DNA from: Arcicella aurantiaca
Lineage (GTDB): Bacteria > Bacteroidota > Bacteroidia > Cytophagales > Spirosomataceae
DNA: 64,000 nucleotides
Direction of reading: 5' to 3'
Assembly: GCF_003148625.1 (NCBI RefSeq)
Contig: NZ_QGGO01000018.1
Span: forward strand, 40,747 to 104,746
Positions within the stretch are counted from its first letter, which is position 1. Every line of letters starts with the position of its first letter. Below, piece by piece: positions 45,261 through 53,900 of the stretch. The notes beneath the pieces were generated by a model that was not told where the DNA came from, did no database searches, and was given only the letters and a program-made list of their open reading frames with translations. A program made the translations under genes and the position numbers.

Positions 45261-45893
45261 CTAATTCATAATAATCTTCTCCTTATAAACAGGTCTTTCT
45301 TTTTCTGGAACAATTGGTTTTCCGTTCATTAAAACCTTTTTTGTAGCCGTATCAAACTTCATGGGTTCGTGTTGTGGAAATTCCTTTGGAAACTCATACG
45401 TTTTCTTCTTTTCTACTGCTGGCTCTGGATTAGTAAAAACGGGCATTGTTGAATACGACGTTTGGCTACCATAAGTCATATTGTGACTTTTACTTTTAGG
45501 TTGTTCTGCCACAGGCATCGGATTAGCGTTTGCATCTGCTTTTTTCATAACAAAAACTTTTACCGTTGCTTTATGTACACCTGTTAAACCCAAGTCGTGA
45601 GCTACACTGTGCGTTAATTCAAGAGAAGTGGATTGACTTTTTCCGTTAACTTCTACGACTTCACTACGGTTATTGGCAAGATTGGTAATCTGAATTAACG
45701 AACCCGCAGGCAAAAAATCATGAGAACAAGTACGATGACGACTGCTTAAATACTCTCCATTGGTCATTTTTTTACCGTATCTTCCAATTGAATATACACT
45801 TGCTTCTTGCGTATATTCCTCTTGTGCTAATACTACATTGGAACTGATAATTGAAAATAAGGCAAGGGCTGTAAATGTTTTTAAAAACTTCAT
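45261..45893 (-). CDS. RlpA-like exported double-psi beta-barrel protein
   Basis: A 210-residue exported protein (signal peptide MKFLKTFTALALFSIISSNV). Residues 27-120 resemble the RlpA double-psi beta-barrel: QEASVYSIGRYGKKMTNGEY, HDFLPAGSLIQITNLANNRS and VVEVNGKS. In RlpA this domain is a lytic transglycosylase for denuded glycan; the catalytic Glu/His/Asp set cannot be confirmed here (the aspartate and NGE positions are shifted), so activity is doubtful. The C-terminal half is a low-complexity proline and lysine tail. The ATG at 45893 is used because an earlier one at 45926 would add a non-signal leader. A paralogue is next. Confidence 0.75.
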   Translation of the reverse strand: MKFLKTFTALALFSIISSNVVLAQEEYTQEASVYSIGRYGKKMTNGEYLSSRHRTCSHDFLPAGSLIQITNLANNRSEVVEVNGKSQSTSLELTHSVAHDLGLTGVHKATVKVFVMKKADANANPMPVAEQPKSKSHNMTYGSQTSYSTMPVFTNPEPAVEKKKTYEFPKEFPQHEPMKFDTATKKVLMNGKPIVPEKERPVYKEKIIMN

Positions 45894-46061
45894 AATATTA
45901 TGTCTATTTAGTGAATATGCAAGCAATAACCAAAGGTAATATATAACCTATGAAAAAAACTTTATTACAAACGTTCAATGGACTGATTTGGTATATTTTT
46001 TTAAGGGTAAATTAATGGTTTTGTTATGCAATTGGTTGTTTGTCAGTTGTTTAGCCGTTTA

Positions 46062-46526
46062 CTAATTCTTCTTTGAATCAGTAGGTTTAACGTAGTCGTA
46101 CTTTCTAAAATCTAATTTAAAATCTGATTCTCTTTTGGCATTAATAGCAATATTTCCAGCGGTTTTGCCCCAACTAATAACCAAAATTCTAACATCAATA
46201 ATATCGTGCTTTTTCATTTCTAAAGCATGTCCAACTGCCTCTGTAAATTCAAGTGTTAGTTCTTCGTCAGAAACTTCATTGTCGTTAATAATCACCTGAA
46301 CTATCTTTTTATTCTTTAGGTTTAAAACCTCTATCAAAGACCCAATCGGGAAATATTCATGCGATGCCGTTAATATCTTGGCATTTAAAATTTCTCCTGA
46401 ACTTGTGGTATCTCCATAAGCTTCTGTGGGATAAGTGGTTGCTTTACCTTTAAAATCTTGTGCGGAAATTTTAATAACAAATAGTAAATTAGCGATTAAA
46501 GTAAGGATTAAACGGTATTTTAACAT
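46062..46526 (-). CDS. Second RlpA-like exported protein
   Basis: A 154-residue exported protein with signal peptide (YRLILTLIANLLFVIKISAQ). Its DPBB-like body follows the neighbour: FKGKATTYPTEAYGDTTSSG, ASHEYFPIGSLIEVLNLKNK and QVIINDNEVSDEELTLEFTE. It shares order and spacing of these blocks with the 45261 gene but has little identity, so the two are an old tandem duplication or two independent members. It has no long tail. Upstream (46527-46973) is a gap of more than 400 bases. Confidence 0.72.
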   Translation of the reverse strand: MLKYRLILTLIANLLFVIKISAQDFKGKATTYPTEAYGDTTSSGEILNAKILTASHEYFPIGSLIEVLNLKNKKIVQVIINDNEVSDEELTLEFTEAVGHALEMKKHDIIDVRILVISWGKTAGNIAINAKRESDFKLDFRKYDYVKPTDSKKN

Positions 46527-46973
46527 AATCTAAATAAATTGAGGGAATGTTAATGTAATATAGAGTTTTTGAAATTCAATCTCAAATGGAGGACAGAAGG
46601 CGGGAAATTGTAATGTCCAGTTTCTACAAATTTGAAAAAAAATGCTGAAATACGTTAATCAAGCAACAATTTTTGTGCCATGAAAATGAATTTAGGCTTA
46701 TTTTTTCTGATTTTATCGTTAGACTTCCTGCGAAAGTGTTTTACGACTTAAAACACTTTCGCAGGAAGTCTATTAAAAAAAGCTATTCTGACAAAAGCAG
46801 GTTTGCCATCCAAACCGATTTGAATGAGCGAAATGCGGAATTCCTCAAAATACAATCAATCCCCAATCCTTGATAAAGTATCTTTCTCAATGTTATTGAA
46901 TCTCAAATTAAAGTTTTTTGTTTGTATGTAGGATACCTCCTAATTTTACTTCCAAATGAGCGTATCGAAACAC
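46527..46973. other. Intergenic region with one palindrome
   Basis: Apart from the 24-bp palindrome at 46720-46772 nothing is recognised. A 66-codon open frame at 46673-46873 runs through the palindrome and looks non-coding. Confidence 0.6.
46720..46772. repeat. MITE-like perfect palindrome, copy 2
   Basis: A perfect 24-bp stem (46720-46743 with 46749-46772; ends TAGACTTCCTGCGAAAGTG) and a five-base loop CGACT. The same ends occur at 20464-20569. TA at both tips could be a target-site mark. Confidence 0.9.
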
Positions 46974-47675
46974 ATGAATAAATCAATCATATTTCAAAAT
47001 TTAGGATTAATTGACTATCAAATAGCATGGGATTATCAAGAAAAACTCCACGCTGAAATCGTAGCCATTAAACTTGAAAATAGAAATTTATCGCCCGAAA
47101 ATCAGAAAAATACTCCCAATTATCTCCTTTTTTGTGAACATCCCAACGTTTATACATTGGGCAAAAGTGGAAAACCTGACCACCTTTTATTAGATGATGA
47201 AGGGTTGGAAAAACACGATGCCAAATATTATAAAATCAATCGTGGAGGAGATATAACTTATCACGGAAAAGGGCAATTGGTCGGCTATCCAATTCTGGAT
47301 TTAGAAAATTTCTTTACCGATATTCATAAATATATGCGTTTTCTGGAAGAAGCCGTCATCAAAACTTGTGCTGATTTTGGTATTGAAGCAGGTAGAATTC
47401 AAGGACTTACAGGCGTTTGGGTGGATTACGTAGAACAGAAAAGTCCCAGAAAAATATGTGCTATGGGCGTAAAAGCCAGTCGCTGGGTAACCATGCACGG
47501 TTTTGCCTTGAATGTTAATACCGATTTGAGTTATTTCAAACATATTGTTCCCTGCGGAATAGACGACAAAGCCGTAACTTCAATGGAATTGGAATTAGGG
47601 AAAAAACTTGATTTTCAAGAAGTGTCGGATAGAATGTTAAAAAATTTAGAAGATATTTTTGAAATGAAAAGTTAG
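46974..47675 (+). CDS. lipB: Lipoyl(octanoyl) transferase
   Basis: LipB moves octanoyl from acyl carrier protein to the lipoyl domains of E2 and H proteins. The 233-residue protein shows YTLGKSGKPDHLL, RGGDITYHGKGQLVGYPILD (about 86-105), ICAMGVKASRWVTMHGFALN and IVPCGIDDKAVTSMELELGK with the catalytic cysteine and lysine region. The upstream ATG at 46956 is possible and adds six residues; MNKSIIFQNLGLIDYQIAWD is the more usual beginning. The product serves pyruvate dehydrogenase and the glycine cleavage system, both represented in the window. Confidence 0.94.
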   Translation: MNKSIIFQNLGLIDYQIAWDYQEKLHAEIVAIKLENRNLSPENQKNTPNYLLFCEHPNVYTLGKSGKPDHLLLDDEGLEKHDAKYYKINRGGDITYHGKGQLVGYPILDLENFFTDIHKYMRFLEEAVIKTCADFGIEAGRIQGLTGVWVDYVEQKSPRKICAMGVKASRWVTMHGFALNVNTDLSYFKHIVPCGIDDKAVTSMELELGKKLDFQEVSDRMLKNLEDIFEMKS

Positions 47676-47757
47676 GTCGTAAGTACAAAGTATAAAGTAC
47701 GAAGTCGTAAGTATTTTCTTAATACCTTATACTTACGACTTAATACTTTGTACTTAA
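47676..47757. repeat. Palindromic element directly at the lipB stop
   Basis: GTCGTAAGTACAAAGTATAA on the left pairs with words TTATACTTACGAC and TACTTTGTACTTAA on the right. It begins at the base following the lipB stop codon. Confidence 0.88.
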
Positions 47758-47782
47758 TTCCCAATACTCAACAAAATTAAAA

Positions 47783-48190
47783 ATGAAAAAAGACATAGAA
47801 TTTCGTCCCGTCGAAGGCGTAAAAATAACCATTGCCAGAAGTTTTAATGAAGTCAATGAACCAGAATGGGACGTTTATTTAATTAATCGTTTGAAAACCC
47901 CAATTAATACCGTTTTTATAACCTCTCGTGGTTATGGGATTGATAAAGACGGAAATCAAGTAAAAACATCACAATTGAGGCATTTTCATAAAGATATTGC
48001 TGCCGAAGAAATCATTAAAATTGAAATGATTTCGCCAGATGTATTTCATTTGAATAATGAATATTGGGTTAGTTATTTTGTTGATAGTCAGGTATTTGAT
48101 AAAAAATTTATATTTGTGCCAGAGTCAATCACAGAAGAAAATCTTATTCATATAGAACAACTAAATTTGCAAGGAGTTTTACACGAATAA
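47783..48190 (+). CDS. Conserved hypothetical protein
   Basis: A 135-residue soluble protein (MKKDIEFRPVEGVKITIARS). It looks like a single beta-sandwich with alternating strands (EWDVYLINRLKTPINTVFIT; EEIIKIEMISPDVFHLNNEY). Similar Bacteroidota proteins have been labelled phenylalanyl-tRNA synthetase subunit in databases, but it has no synthetase motif, so that label should not be used. It lies between lipB and an exonuclease gene on the same strand, with palindromes on both sides. Confidence 0.72.
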   Translation: MKKDIEFRPVEGVKITIARSFNEVNEPEWDVYLINRLKTPINTVFITSRGYGIDKDGNQVKTSQLRHFHKDIAAEEIIKIEMISPDVFHLNNEYWVSYFVDSQVFDKKFIFVPESITEENLIHIEQLNLQGVLHE

Positions 48191-48193
48191 GAT

Positions 48194-48277
48194 TTAGGTA
48201 TGAGGTATAAGTTATGAGGTTAAACTTAAATCTTGAATCACAGTTTTACTACCTCATCATTCATAACTTATACCTAA
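48194..48277. repeat. Palindromic element after a hypothetical gene
   Basis: TTTAGGTATGAGGTATAAGT on the left is complementary to words CATAACTTATACCTAAA on the right, and ATGAGGT to ACCTCAT inside. It starts three bases after the stop codon and ends four bases before the next ATG. Confidence 0.85.
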
Positions 48278-48281
48278 AAAC

Positions 48282-49007
48282 ATGGATTTTCAGAAAGTAG
48301 CCAAAAATTTATTATTCATTGATATTGAAACGGTATCGGCTGAGCCAGAATTAAATCGCTTATCTGACCGAATGAAGGCTCTATGGCTTCATAAAGCCAG
48401 TTATTTGACTAATCCGAATAATTTGAATGTTGAAGAATTCTATTTTGACCGTTCTGGAATTTATGCGGAATTCGGGAAAATCGTAGCCATTGGCGTAGGT
48501 TTTTTTCATTGGAATGATGAACAAGAAATTTGTCTGAAAGTAAAATCTATTAGTAGCGATAACGAAGCCGAGGTTTTAAAAGAATTTAAAGCCCTTATCG
48601 AAAAGAAATATAAACCAACTGCTCTTGCCTTGTGTGCCCACAACGGCAAAGAGTTTGACTATCCGTATCTCTGCCGAAGAATGCTCGTAAACGGCATTGA
48701 AATTCCCAAAGCATTACAAATTTCTGGACGAAAACCTTGGGAAATTCCGCATTATGATACTTTAGATATGTGGAAGTTTGGGGATAAAAAACACTATACT
48801 TCTTTAGAGTTATTAGCTGCCATTTTCAATATTTCAAGCAGTAAAACCGAACTCAGTGGCGACCAAGTGAATCATGCTTATCACATTGAGAATGATTTAC
48901 CTAAAATTGCTCGTTATTGTCGGGAAGATATTATCGTTTTAGCTCAATTATTCTTGAAATACCACAATATGGAAACCGTGAAAGATGATAATGTGGAGAG
49001 GATTTAA
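48282..49007 (+). CDS. 3'-5' exonuclease of the PolB-like family
   Basis: A 241-residue DEDD-type nuclease related to the exonuclease domain of DNA polymerase B. Exo I is FIDIETVSAE (about 13-22), Exo II ALCAHNGKEFDYPYLCRRML (about 117-136) and Exo III ARYCREDIIVLAQLFL (about 212-227), giving the D, E, D and D metal ligands. No polymerase domain is present. It is a stand-alone nuclease with a probable role in DNA or RNA processing. Confidence 0.87.
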   Translation: MDFQKVAKNLLFIDIETVSAEPELNRLSDRMKALWLHKASYLTNPNNLNVEEFYFDRSGIYAEFGKIVAIGVGFFHWNDEQEICLKVKSISSDNEAEVLKEFKALIEKKYKPTALALCAHNGKEFDYPYLCRRMLVNGIEIPKALQISGRKPWEIPHYDTLDMWKFGDKKHYTSLELLAAIFNISSSKTELSGDQVNHAYHIENDLPKIARYCREDIIVLAQLFLKYHNMETVKDDNVERI

Positions 49008-49026
49008 CGGTTTTATTCGTCCATCT

Positions 49027-49058
49027 AACGCAGACAGGGTTCAAACCCTGTCTGCGTT
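49027..49058. terminator. Hairpin between convergent exonuclease and crtZ genes
   Basis: AACGCAGACAGGGTT and AACCCTGTCTGCGTT form a 15-bp perfect stem with a two-base loop. It belongs to the palindrome class but could also act as a terminator in both directions. Confidence 0.8.
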
Positions 49059-49092
49059 GAAATTGTAGATAATTCTGTTTCTTAATCAAATA

Positions 49093-49530
49093 TTACTCAT
49101 ATTTCTTCGGAGCGTACAAAAAACCAAAAGCCTCAGCACCTTCACGAGTGTGCACTTTATGATGAACATAATGAGCCTTCATAATGCGTTTCATGTACGG
49201 ATGTTTGGCAATAAATTTTATCTTAATTCTGCGGTGAACAATTACATCGTGGAAGATAAAATAGAAAATTCCGTAGCATAATACACCCAAACCTACCCAA
49301 AATAAAAACCACAAAGAAGGAATATAAGTCCCCAAAGCAAAAGTAGAGATAGAAACCAACGCAAAAACTACGGCAAAAAGGTCATTTTTCTCCAAAGGCT
49401 CGTTATGATGCACATGATGCGAGCGATGCCAACGCCACATAAAACCGTGCATGATGTATTTATGCGTAAACCATGCAACTCCTTCCATCAATAAAAACGT
49501 ACCAACAACTAATAAGAATTTCAAAAGCAT
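49093..49530 (-). CDS. crtZ: Beta-carotene hydroxylase (fatty acid hydroxylase superfamily)
   Basis: A 145-residue membrane di-iron enzyme that hydroxylates the rings of beta-carotene to give zeaxanthin. The histidine boxes are HKYIMH (23-28), HRSHHVHH (about 35-42), HDVIVHRR (about 94-101) and HYVHHKVH (about 117-124), the pattern of CrtZ. Three or four hydrophobic helices surround them. Other carotenoid genes are absent from the window, and it is transcribed alone. Confidence 0.88.
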   Translation of the reverse strand: MLLKFLLVVGTFLLMEGVAWFTHKYIMHGFMWRWHRSHHVHHNEPLEKNDLFAVVFALVSISTFALGTYIPSLWFLFWVGLGVLCYGIFYFIFHDVIVHRRIKIKFIAKHPYMKRIMKAHYVHHKVHTREGAEAFGFLYAPKKYE

Positions 49531-49740
49531 GACTGAATATGTTAGATTATGTTTGTCAAAATGTCAACTGTTTACCCTTTTAACCAAACGAATTTAGTTT
49601 TGTTTGAGAATCGTTAAGCAAAAATAGGTATTTGCGTACCTTTGTGCCATTAATAGACAATTGCCAACTAAAAACTCAAATTTACGTTATAAATGTAAAT
49701 ACTCATTGGGTAAATTTAGAGATTAATAAATTGGCAGAAT

Positions 49741-51018
49741 ATGAAAAAAATCATTTTAATACTGTTTTTAATAATGGATTTACCTTCACGAACTTATACC
49801 CAAAATCTCGGACATAAACTTCACGATGCTCACCCCAATTTTATCGAAAAAACCATTATGAAACGTCGTTTTGGCTATAAAATTTTAGTAGATAAAATCG
49901 ACTCATTGAAGCAAAATAAGTTGTTTGAAGTATCTGTTGCCACAAAATCTACCGAAGGACGAGATATTTATTTGATAAAATGCGGAACAGGAATAACCAA
50001 AGTGCTTTTATGGTCGCAAATGCACGGCGACGAAGCAACGGCAACTATGGCAATGGTTGATATTTTTAATTTTTTGGAGAATAAAACCAATAATCCTAAG
50101 CAAAAAACGGATGCTGAATTAGAAAATCTCAGAACAGAATTGCTCAAAAAATGCACTTTTTATTTCGTTCCAATGTTAAATCCTGACGGGGCGGAGGCTT
50201 GGACACGTTACACGGCTTTAGGAATTGACATGAATCGTGATGCTTTGGCTCTGCAAACACCCGAAGGACGTTTATTAAAGCAGTTGGTATTTGACCTAAA
50301 ACCAGATTTTGGCTTTAATTTACACGATAAACACCGTAGGTATTCGGTTGGGCATTCTGGAAATTTGGCGACTATGTCGTTTTTAGCAACCGCTTACAAC
50401 GAAGCCGAAGACATCAATCCAACTCGAAAACGTGCCATTCAAGTAATTGTGGGTATGAATCAGGCGGTACAAGAATTTATTCCGAATTGCGTAGGACGTT
50501 GGACTTCAGAATTTGAACCCCGTGCCTTTGGCGATAATATTCAAAAATGGGGAACGACGTTAATTTTGATAGAATCGGGTGGTTACAAAAACGACCCCGA
50601 GAAACAATATATTCGTAAACTTAATTTTGTATCGATTTTAACAGGTTTACAATCAATTGCTTCTGAAAATTATAAGAAACAAGACACAAAAGAATACGAT
50701 AAATTAGCGGTAAATAGCAAAGCAATTTTTGATTTAATAATCAGAAATGCAACCATTAAAAAAGGCGAAACAATCTTCAAAGCTGACTTGGCGATTAACC
50801 GAACTGAACGCCCCGTAAAAGGAAAAGACTATTTCACGACAACGTCTGAAATTGAGGAAATTGGCGATATGTCCGTTTTTTTCGGAACTGACGAAATAGA
50901 TGCCACAGGTTTGGAAGTAGTTTCAGAAAAAGAAATTGGTTTAGATTCAAAAGCCGATTTTCAATTAGTAAAAGATGGGAAGGTCGTTTATAGTGTTAAA
51001 AATGGCGTAATTCAATAG
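49741..51018 (+). CDS. M14-family zinc carboxypeptidase
   Basis: A 425-residue exported enzyme beginning MKKIILILFLIMDLPSRTYT. The zinc site is QMHGDEATAT with H95 and E98, plus a histidine near 189 in FGFNLHDKHRR. PMLNPDGAEAW and GIDMNRDAL carry the substrate-binding Asn-Arg. The catalytic glutamate may be in LILIESGGYKND near 275. After residue 320 an extra beta domain follows. Likely role: removal of C-terminal amino acids or cell-wall peptide trimming. A TACCTTTG at 49637-49644 may be its -7 box. Confidence 0.85.
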   Translation: MKKIILILFLIMDLPSRTYTQNLGHKLHDAHPNFIEKTIMKRRFGYKILVDKIDSLKQNKLFEVSVATKSTEGRDIYLIKCGTGITKVLLWSQMHGDEATATMAMVDIFNFLENKTNNPKQKTDAELENLRTELLKKCTFYFVPMLNPDGAEAWTRYTALGIDMNRDALALQTPEGRLLKQLVFDLKPDFGFNLHDKHRRYSVGHSGNLATMSFLATAYNEAEDINPTRKRAIQVIVGMNQAVQEFIPNCVGRWTSEFEPRAFGDNIQKWGTTLILIESGGYKNDPEKQYIRKLNFVSILTGLQSIASENYKKQDTKEYDKLAVNSKAIFDLIIRNATIKKGETIFKADLAINRTERPVKGKDYFTTTSEIEEIGDMSVFFGTDEIDATGLEVVSEKEIGLDSKADFQLVKDGKVVYSVKNGVIQ

Positions 51019-51101
51019 ATAGAACACGGATTTAACGGATTAGACACGGATATATTTCTTAAAAACTAATCTGTGTCTAATTCGTTAAATCCGTGTTCTA
51101 T
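51019..51101. repeat. Palindromic element after the M14 gene
   Basis: ATAGAACACGGATTTAACGG on the left is complementary to GTTAAATCCGTGTTCTAT on the right, with inner words GACACGGAT and ATCTGTGTC. It starts at the base after the stop codon. Confidence 0.9.
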
Positions 51102-51139
51102 TTTTAATAGTAGAAATAACTAAATCACTCAATGCAAAT

Positions 51140-51772
51140 ATGCAAAATCCAGTAATTATTTTTGGTGCAAATGGCTTGGGAGCTGTTGCTCTTGATATTT
51201 TTAAAAGAAATAACGTAGTTGTTTACGCTTTTTTAGACGATAATAAAGAACTGCACAATACCGAAATCGATGATATTGCGATTTTGGGAAGCACCGACGA
51301 CGAAGGTTTTACCAAGTTAATCGGGAAAAAATGCGATGCTTTTGTGGCAATTGATGAGCCAAAAGTGCGTAAAAGTATCGTTGAAATGATTAATGAAGTA
51401 CGTAAAGTTCAAGTGGTAAATGCTGTTCATGACCAAGCAACTATTGCTTCAACAGCCGAAATTGGACACGGAAATTTAATTGCAGCAGGAGCAATCGTAA
51501 ACGCCAGAGCAAAAGTTGGCAATCATAATATTTTACACAGTAAAGTTTTGGTAGATTACGATGCAGAAATTGGCGATTACGTACAAATTGGAGCAGGAAG
51601 TACCATTGGAGCAGGTGTGTCAATTGAAGACAACGTTTTTATCGGAACAGGCGTAACCATTGTCGGTGGAATAAAAATTGGTAAAGGAGCAAGAATTGGA
51701 GCAGGTTCAGTAGTTATTGAAGCCGTAAAAGCAAGAGAAACGGTATTCGGAAATCCTGCTAAGAAGGTGTAA
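51140..51772 (+). CDS. NeuD/PglD-like sugar O- or N-acyltransferase
   Basis: A 210-residue hexapeptide-repeat acyltransferase. The N-terminal Rossmann-like domain (VIIFGANGLGAVALDIFKRN) binds the sugar nucleotide in NeuD/PglD proteins, and residues 95-210 form the left-handed beta-helix (ASTAEIGHGNLIAAGAIVNA; YVQIGAGSTIGAGVSIEDNV; GKGARIGAGSVVIEA). Acetyl-CoA donors are usual. The target sugar is unknown, and no surface-polysaccharide cluster is adjacent. A hairpin (ATCACAG / CTGTGAT, 51776-51798) follows the stop. Confidence 0.85.
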   Translation: MQNPVIIFGANGLGAVALDIFKRNNVVVYAFLDDNKELHNTEIDDIAILGSTDDEGFTKLIGKKCDAFVAIDEPKVRKSIVEMINEVRKVQVVNAVHDQATIASTAEIGHGNLIAAGAIVNARAKVGNHNILHSKVLVDYDAEIGDYVQIGAGSTIGAGVSIEDNVFIGTGVTIVGGIKIGKGARIGAGSVVIEAVKARETVFGNPAKKV

Positions 51773-51819
51773 CGTATCACAGGAATTCTTTCTGTGATAA
51801 AGCGTTTGTTATAAGATAA

Positions 51820-51916
51820 ATAGACCACAGATAGCACAGATTTAACAGATTAACACTGATAAAATCAAGAAAATAATCTGTGTAAATCAGTAGAATCTGT
51901 TAAATCTGTGGTCTTA
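51820..51916. repeat. Palindromic element, ACAGATT words
   Basis: ATAGACCACAGATAGCACAG on the left pairs with CTGTTAAATCTGTGGTCTTA on the right; inner words repeat ACAGATT. It shares its vocabulary with the elements at 18806, 27488 and 31584. Confidence 0.87.
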
Positions 51917-52023
51917 AACTGGTTCAAGCGTCCTCGCTTGAGCCTTTACTTTTTAATCTCAAAATACCCAAACTGGTTCAAGCGTCCTCGCTTGAACCTT
52001 TATTTCACAATCTCAAAATACTT
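51916..52023. repeat. 54-bp tandem duplication spanning the recF stop codon
   Basis: Two direct copies (51916-51969 and 51970-52023) each hold the hairpin GGTTCAAGCGTCCTCGCTTG, then TTTA and AATCTCAAAATAC. In the second copy the AATCTCAAAATAC part codes the recF C-terminus (KYFEIVK) and its stop; in the first it is a non-coding duplicate. Confidence 0.9.
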
Positions 52024-53115
52024 CACCTCAACGCCAAGATTATCAAGCAGTTGGCGTGTCCGTTCGGGGCGAGCGTCCGTAATAAAAACCTGAGAAAATG
52101 TTCCATCGACCATCATCGTAATGAGTTGTTGAATTCGACGGTCGTCTAATTTATCAAAAATGTCATCCAACAAAAGAATAGGAGGGAAGCCTTTTTGCTG
52201 AGAAAGCATTTCAAATTGAGCTAATTTCAACGCAATCACAAATGATTTTTGCTGACCTTGTGAGCCAAATTTACGGAGCGTAAAACCATTAATCTCAAAG
52301 GCAAAATCATCTTTATGAATACCCATTGTGGTACGTTGAGCAGCTAAATCTCGTGGACGATTCTTCCTAAAAATTTGCGTAAAATTCTCCGCTCCCACTT
52401 CCGACTCATAAATCATTTCCACTTCTTCTCGTGCATCCGAAAGCGTAGCGTAATGCTTTTTGAAAAGAGGCAAGAACTGCGTCACAAACTGTTCACGAGC
52501 TTGATGTATTTTTACAGCTACTTCTACCAAAGGGTCAGAATAAATATCAAGCAAGAGGTCGTCCACATAATTTCTTTCTGAAAACTGCTTTAAAAGCGAA
52601 TTTCGTTGTAGTAGAAGTCGGTTGTATTGAAGGAGATTTTCTAAGTATTCCGAGTCTAACTGAGCCATTACACCATCAAAAAATTTCCGTCTTTCTTCGC
52701 TCCCGTCTCGAATCACATCCGTGTCATTTGGTGACAACATTACTACGGGAAACTTCCCAATATGTTCAGAAATACGCTCATAAGCTTTTTTGTCACGTAA
52801 AACAGCCTTCTTTTGCCCACGCTGTATTGATATGGTGATTAGTGATTGGTTATTAGTAATTGGTGTTATATTCTCTCCTGATTCCCCAATCTCAAAACTT
52901 CCTTCAATCATCATATACTCAGCTTCATGATTTATAGACAAAGCATCTTGATTCGAGATAGAACTTTTTGTCAATGCCAAAAAATAAATAGCATCTAATA
53001 AATTAGTTTTACCAATCCCATTTTCGCCCACTACACAATTTACCCTTTCCGAAAACACATAAGATTCGTATTCATAACTTTTAAAATTGGCTAAGCTTAT
53101 TTTTTGTAAATACAT
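52000..53115 (-). CDS. recF: DNA replication and repair protein RecF
   Basis: A 371-residue SMC-like ATPase that loads RecA at gapped DNA with RecO and RecR. MYLQKISLANFKSYEYESYV is the normal start, with the Walker A GENGIGKT at 30-37. The signature FGSQGQQKSFVIALKLAQFE and Walker B PPILLLDDIFDKLDDRR lie near 284-325. The ATG at 53115 is used; an earlier one at 53178 adds a non-conserved leader. Residues 83-94 are encoded by a repeat insert. The gene is not next to dnaA or gyrB. Confidence 0.93.
   Translation of the reverse strand: MYLQKISLANFKSYEYESYVFSERVNCVVGENGIGKTNLLDAIYFLALTKSSISNQDALSINHEAEYMMIEGSFEIGESGENITPITNNQSLITISIQRGQKKAVLRDKKAYERISEHIGKFPVVMLSPNDTDVIRDGSEERRKFFDGVMAQLDSEYLENLLQYNRLLLQRNSLLKQFSERNYVDDLLLDIYSDPLVEVAVKIHQAREQFVTQFLPLFKKHYATLSDAREEVEMIYESEVGAENFTQIFRKNRPRDLAAQRTTMGIHKDDFAFEINGFTLRKFGSQGQQKSFVIALKLAQFEMLSQQKGFPPILLLDDIFDKLDDRRIQQLITMMVDGTFSQVFITDARPERTRQLLDNLGVEVKYFEIVK
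52834..52868. repeat. In-frame repeat insert inside recF
   Basis: The plus strand reads GGTGATTAGTGATTGGTTAT and then TAGTAATTGGTGTTA, built from the TTGGTTA/TTAGTGA words of the intergenic arrays. On the minus strand it codes about 12 residues (TPITNNQSLITI) between two beta strands of the ATPase head. Confidence 0.7.
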
Positions 53116-53362
53116 TAACTCGGATTTGATTATTTTCTGAACAAATACAAAGTTCTTAATTCTTGAAGGTTCAAACACATTTTAGTAGCAAAATTTGTAT
53201 ATTATTTTCTATCTAATTCAATGAAACGTTACACAACGTCGCAGTTTATGCTTTATCATTTGTGAATAAAAAATAAAATTTCTGTAAAAAGTTATATGAT
53301 TTATAGGAAAAGAAATATGAATTTATACATTTGTTTATTATTTAACCCAAAATTGTTTTACT

Positions 53363-53596
53363 ATGATAATGAGCTTAATTATTGGAGGTATAGCTGGCTG
53401 GTTAGCTGGACTAATCATGAAAGGTGATGGTTACGGAATCATCATTGATATTATCTTGGGAATTGTAGGAGGTTGGTTAGGAGGCTGGCTCTTTGGTATT
53501 CTTAACTTACATTTTGGAGGAACGTTTGGTGCATTATTCACATCCGTGGTTGGTGCAACAATCTTAATTGCAATAATACGAGCCATCAAGAAATAG
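53363..53596 (+). CDS. GlsB/YeaQ/YmgE-family small membrane protein
   Basis: A 77-residue very hydrophobic glycine-rich protein with three predicted helices (LIIGGIAGWLAGLIMKGDGY; IILGIVGGWLGGWLFGIL; FTSVVGATILIAIIRAIKK). This is the transglycosylase-associated or GlsB/YeaQ family, often induced by general stress in other bacteria. The function is not established. It stands alone, followed by a clear terminator. Confidence 0.88.
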   Translation: MIMSLIIGGIAGWLAGLIMKGDGYGIIIDIILGIVGGWLGGWLFGILNLHFGGTFGALFTSVVGATILIAIIRAIKK

Positions 53597-53619
53597 AGAT
53601 TTTAGATTAAATTATTGTT

Positions 53620-53664
53620 TGGGTTAAAGAGAATTTGTCTAAATTCCTTTAGCCCATTTTTTTT
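53620..53664 (+). terminator. Terminator of the GlsB/YeaQ-like gene
   Basis: TGGGTTAAAGAGAATTT pairs with AAATTCCTTTAGCCCA with one bulge and is followed by eight T residues. Confidence 0.88.
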
Positions 53665-53900
53665 ATAAATGAATTTATGAGGAGAAATGGGAATGAATTA
53701 TACTTTTAATGCTAAAGTCTCTGATAATTATCAGGAAGAATAATTAGTATTTCTCATAATCAATACTTAATCGCTCAAAACGTTTTGTCCATTCTTGGTT
53801 TTGTCGTAATTTCGTACTGCAAATTGACGATAAATAATTAAGAATTTAAAAACGTAAGTTTGTATTCAGTAGATAAGTAAGAATGATGAGTTCTCATAGT

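Noticed and set aside
46673..46873. 66-codon ORF between rlpA-like genes and lipB
   Set aside because: It runs through both arms of a palindrome, and has no recognisable domain or start context.
49632..49817. 61-codon ORF overlapping the M14 gene start
   Set aside because: It overlaps the signal peptide of the carboxypeptidase in another frame and shows no domain.
53688..53744. 18-codon frame after GAGGAG
   Set aside because: It is too short, and Shine-Dalgarno matches carry little weight in this phylum.
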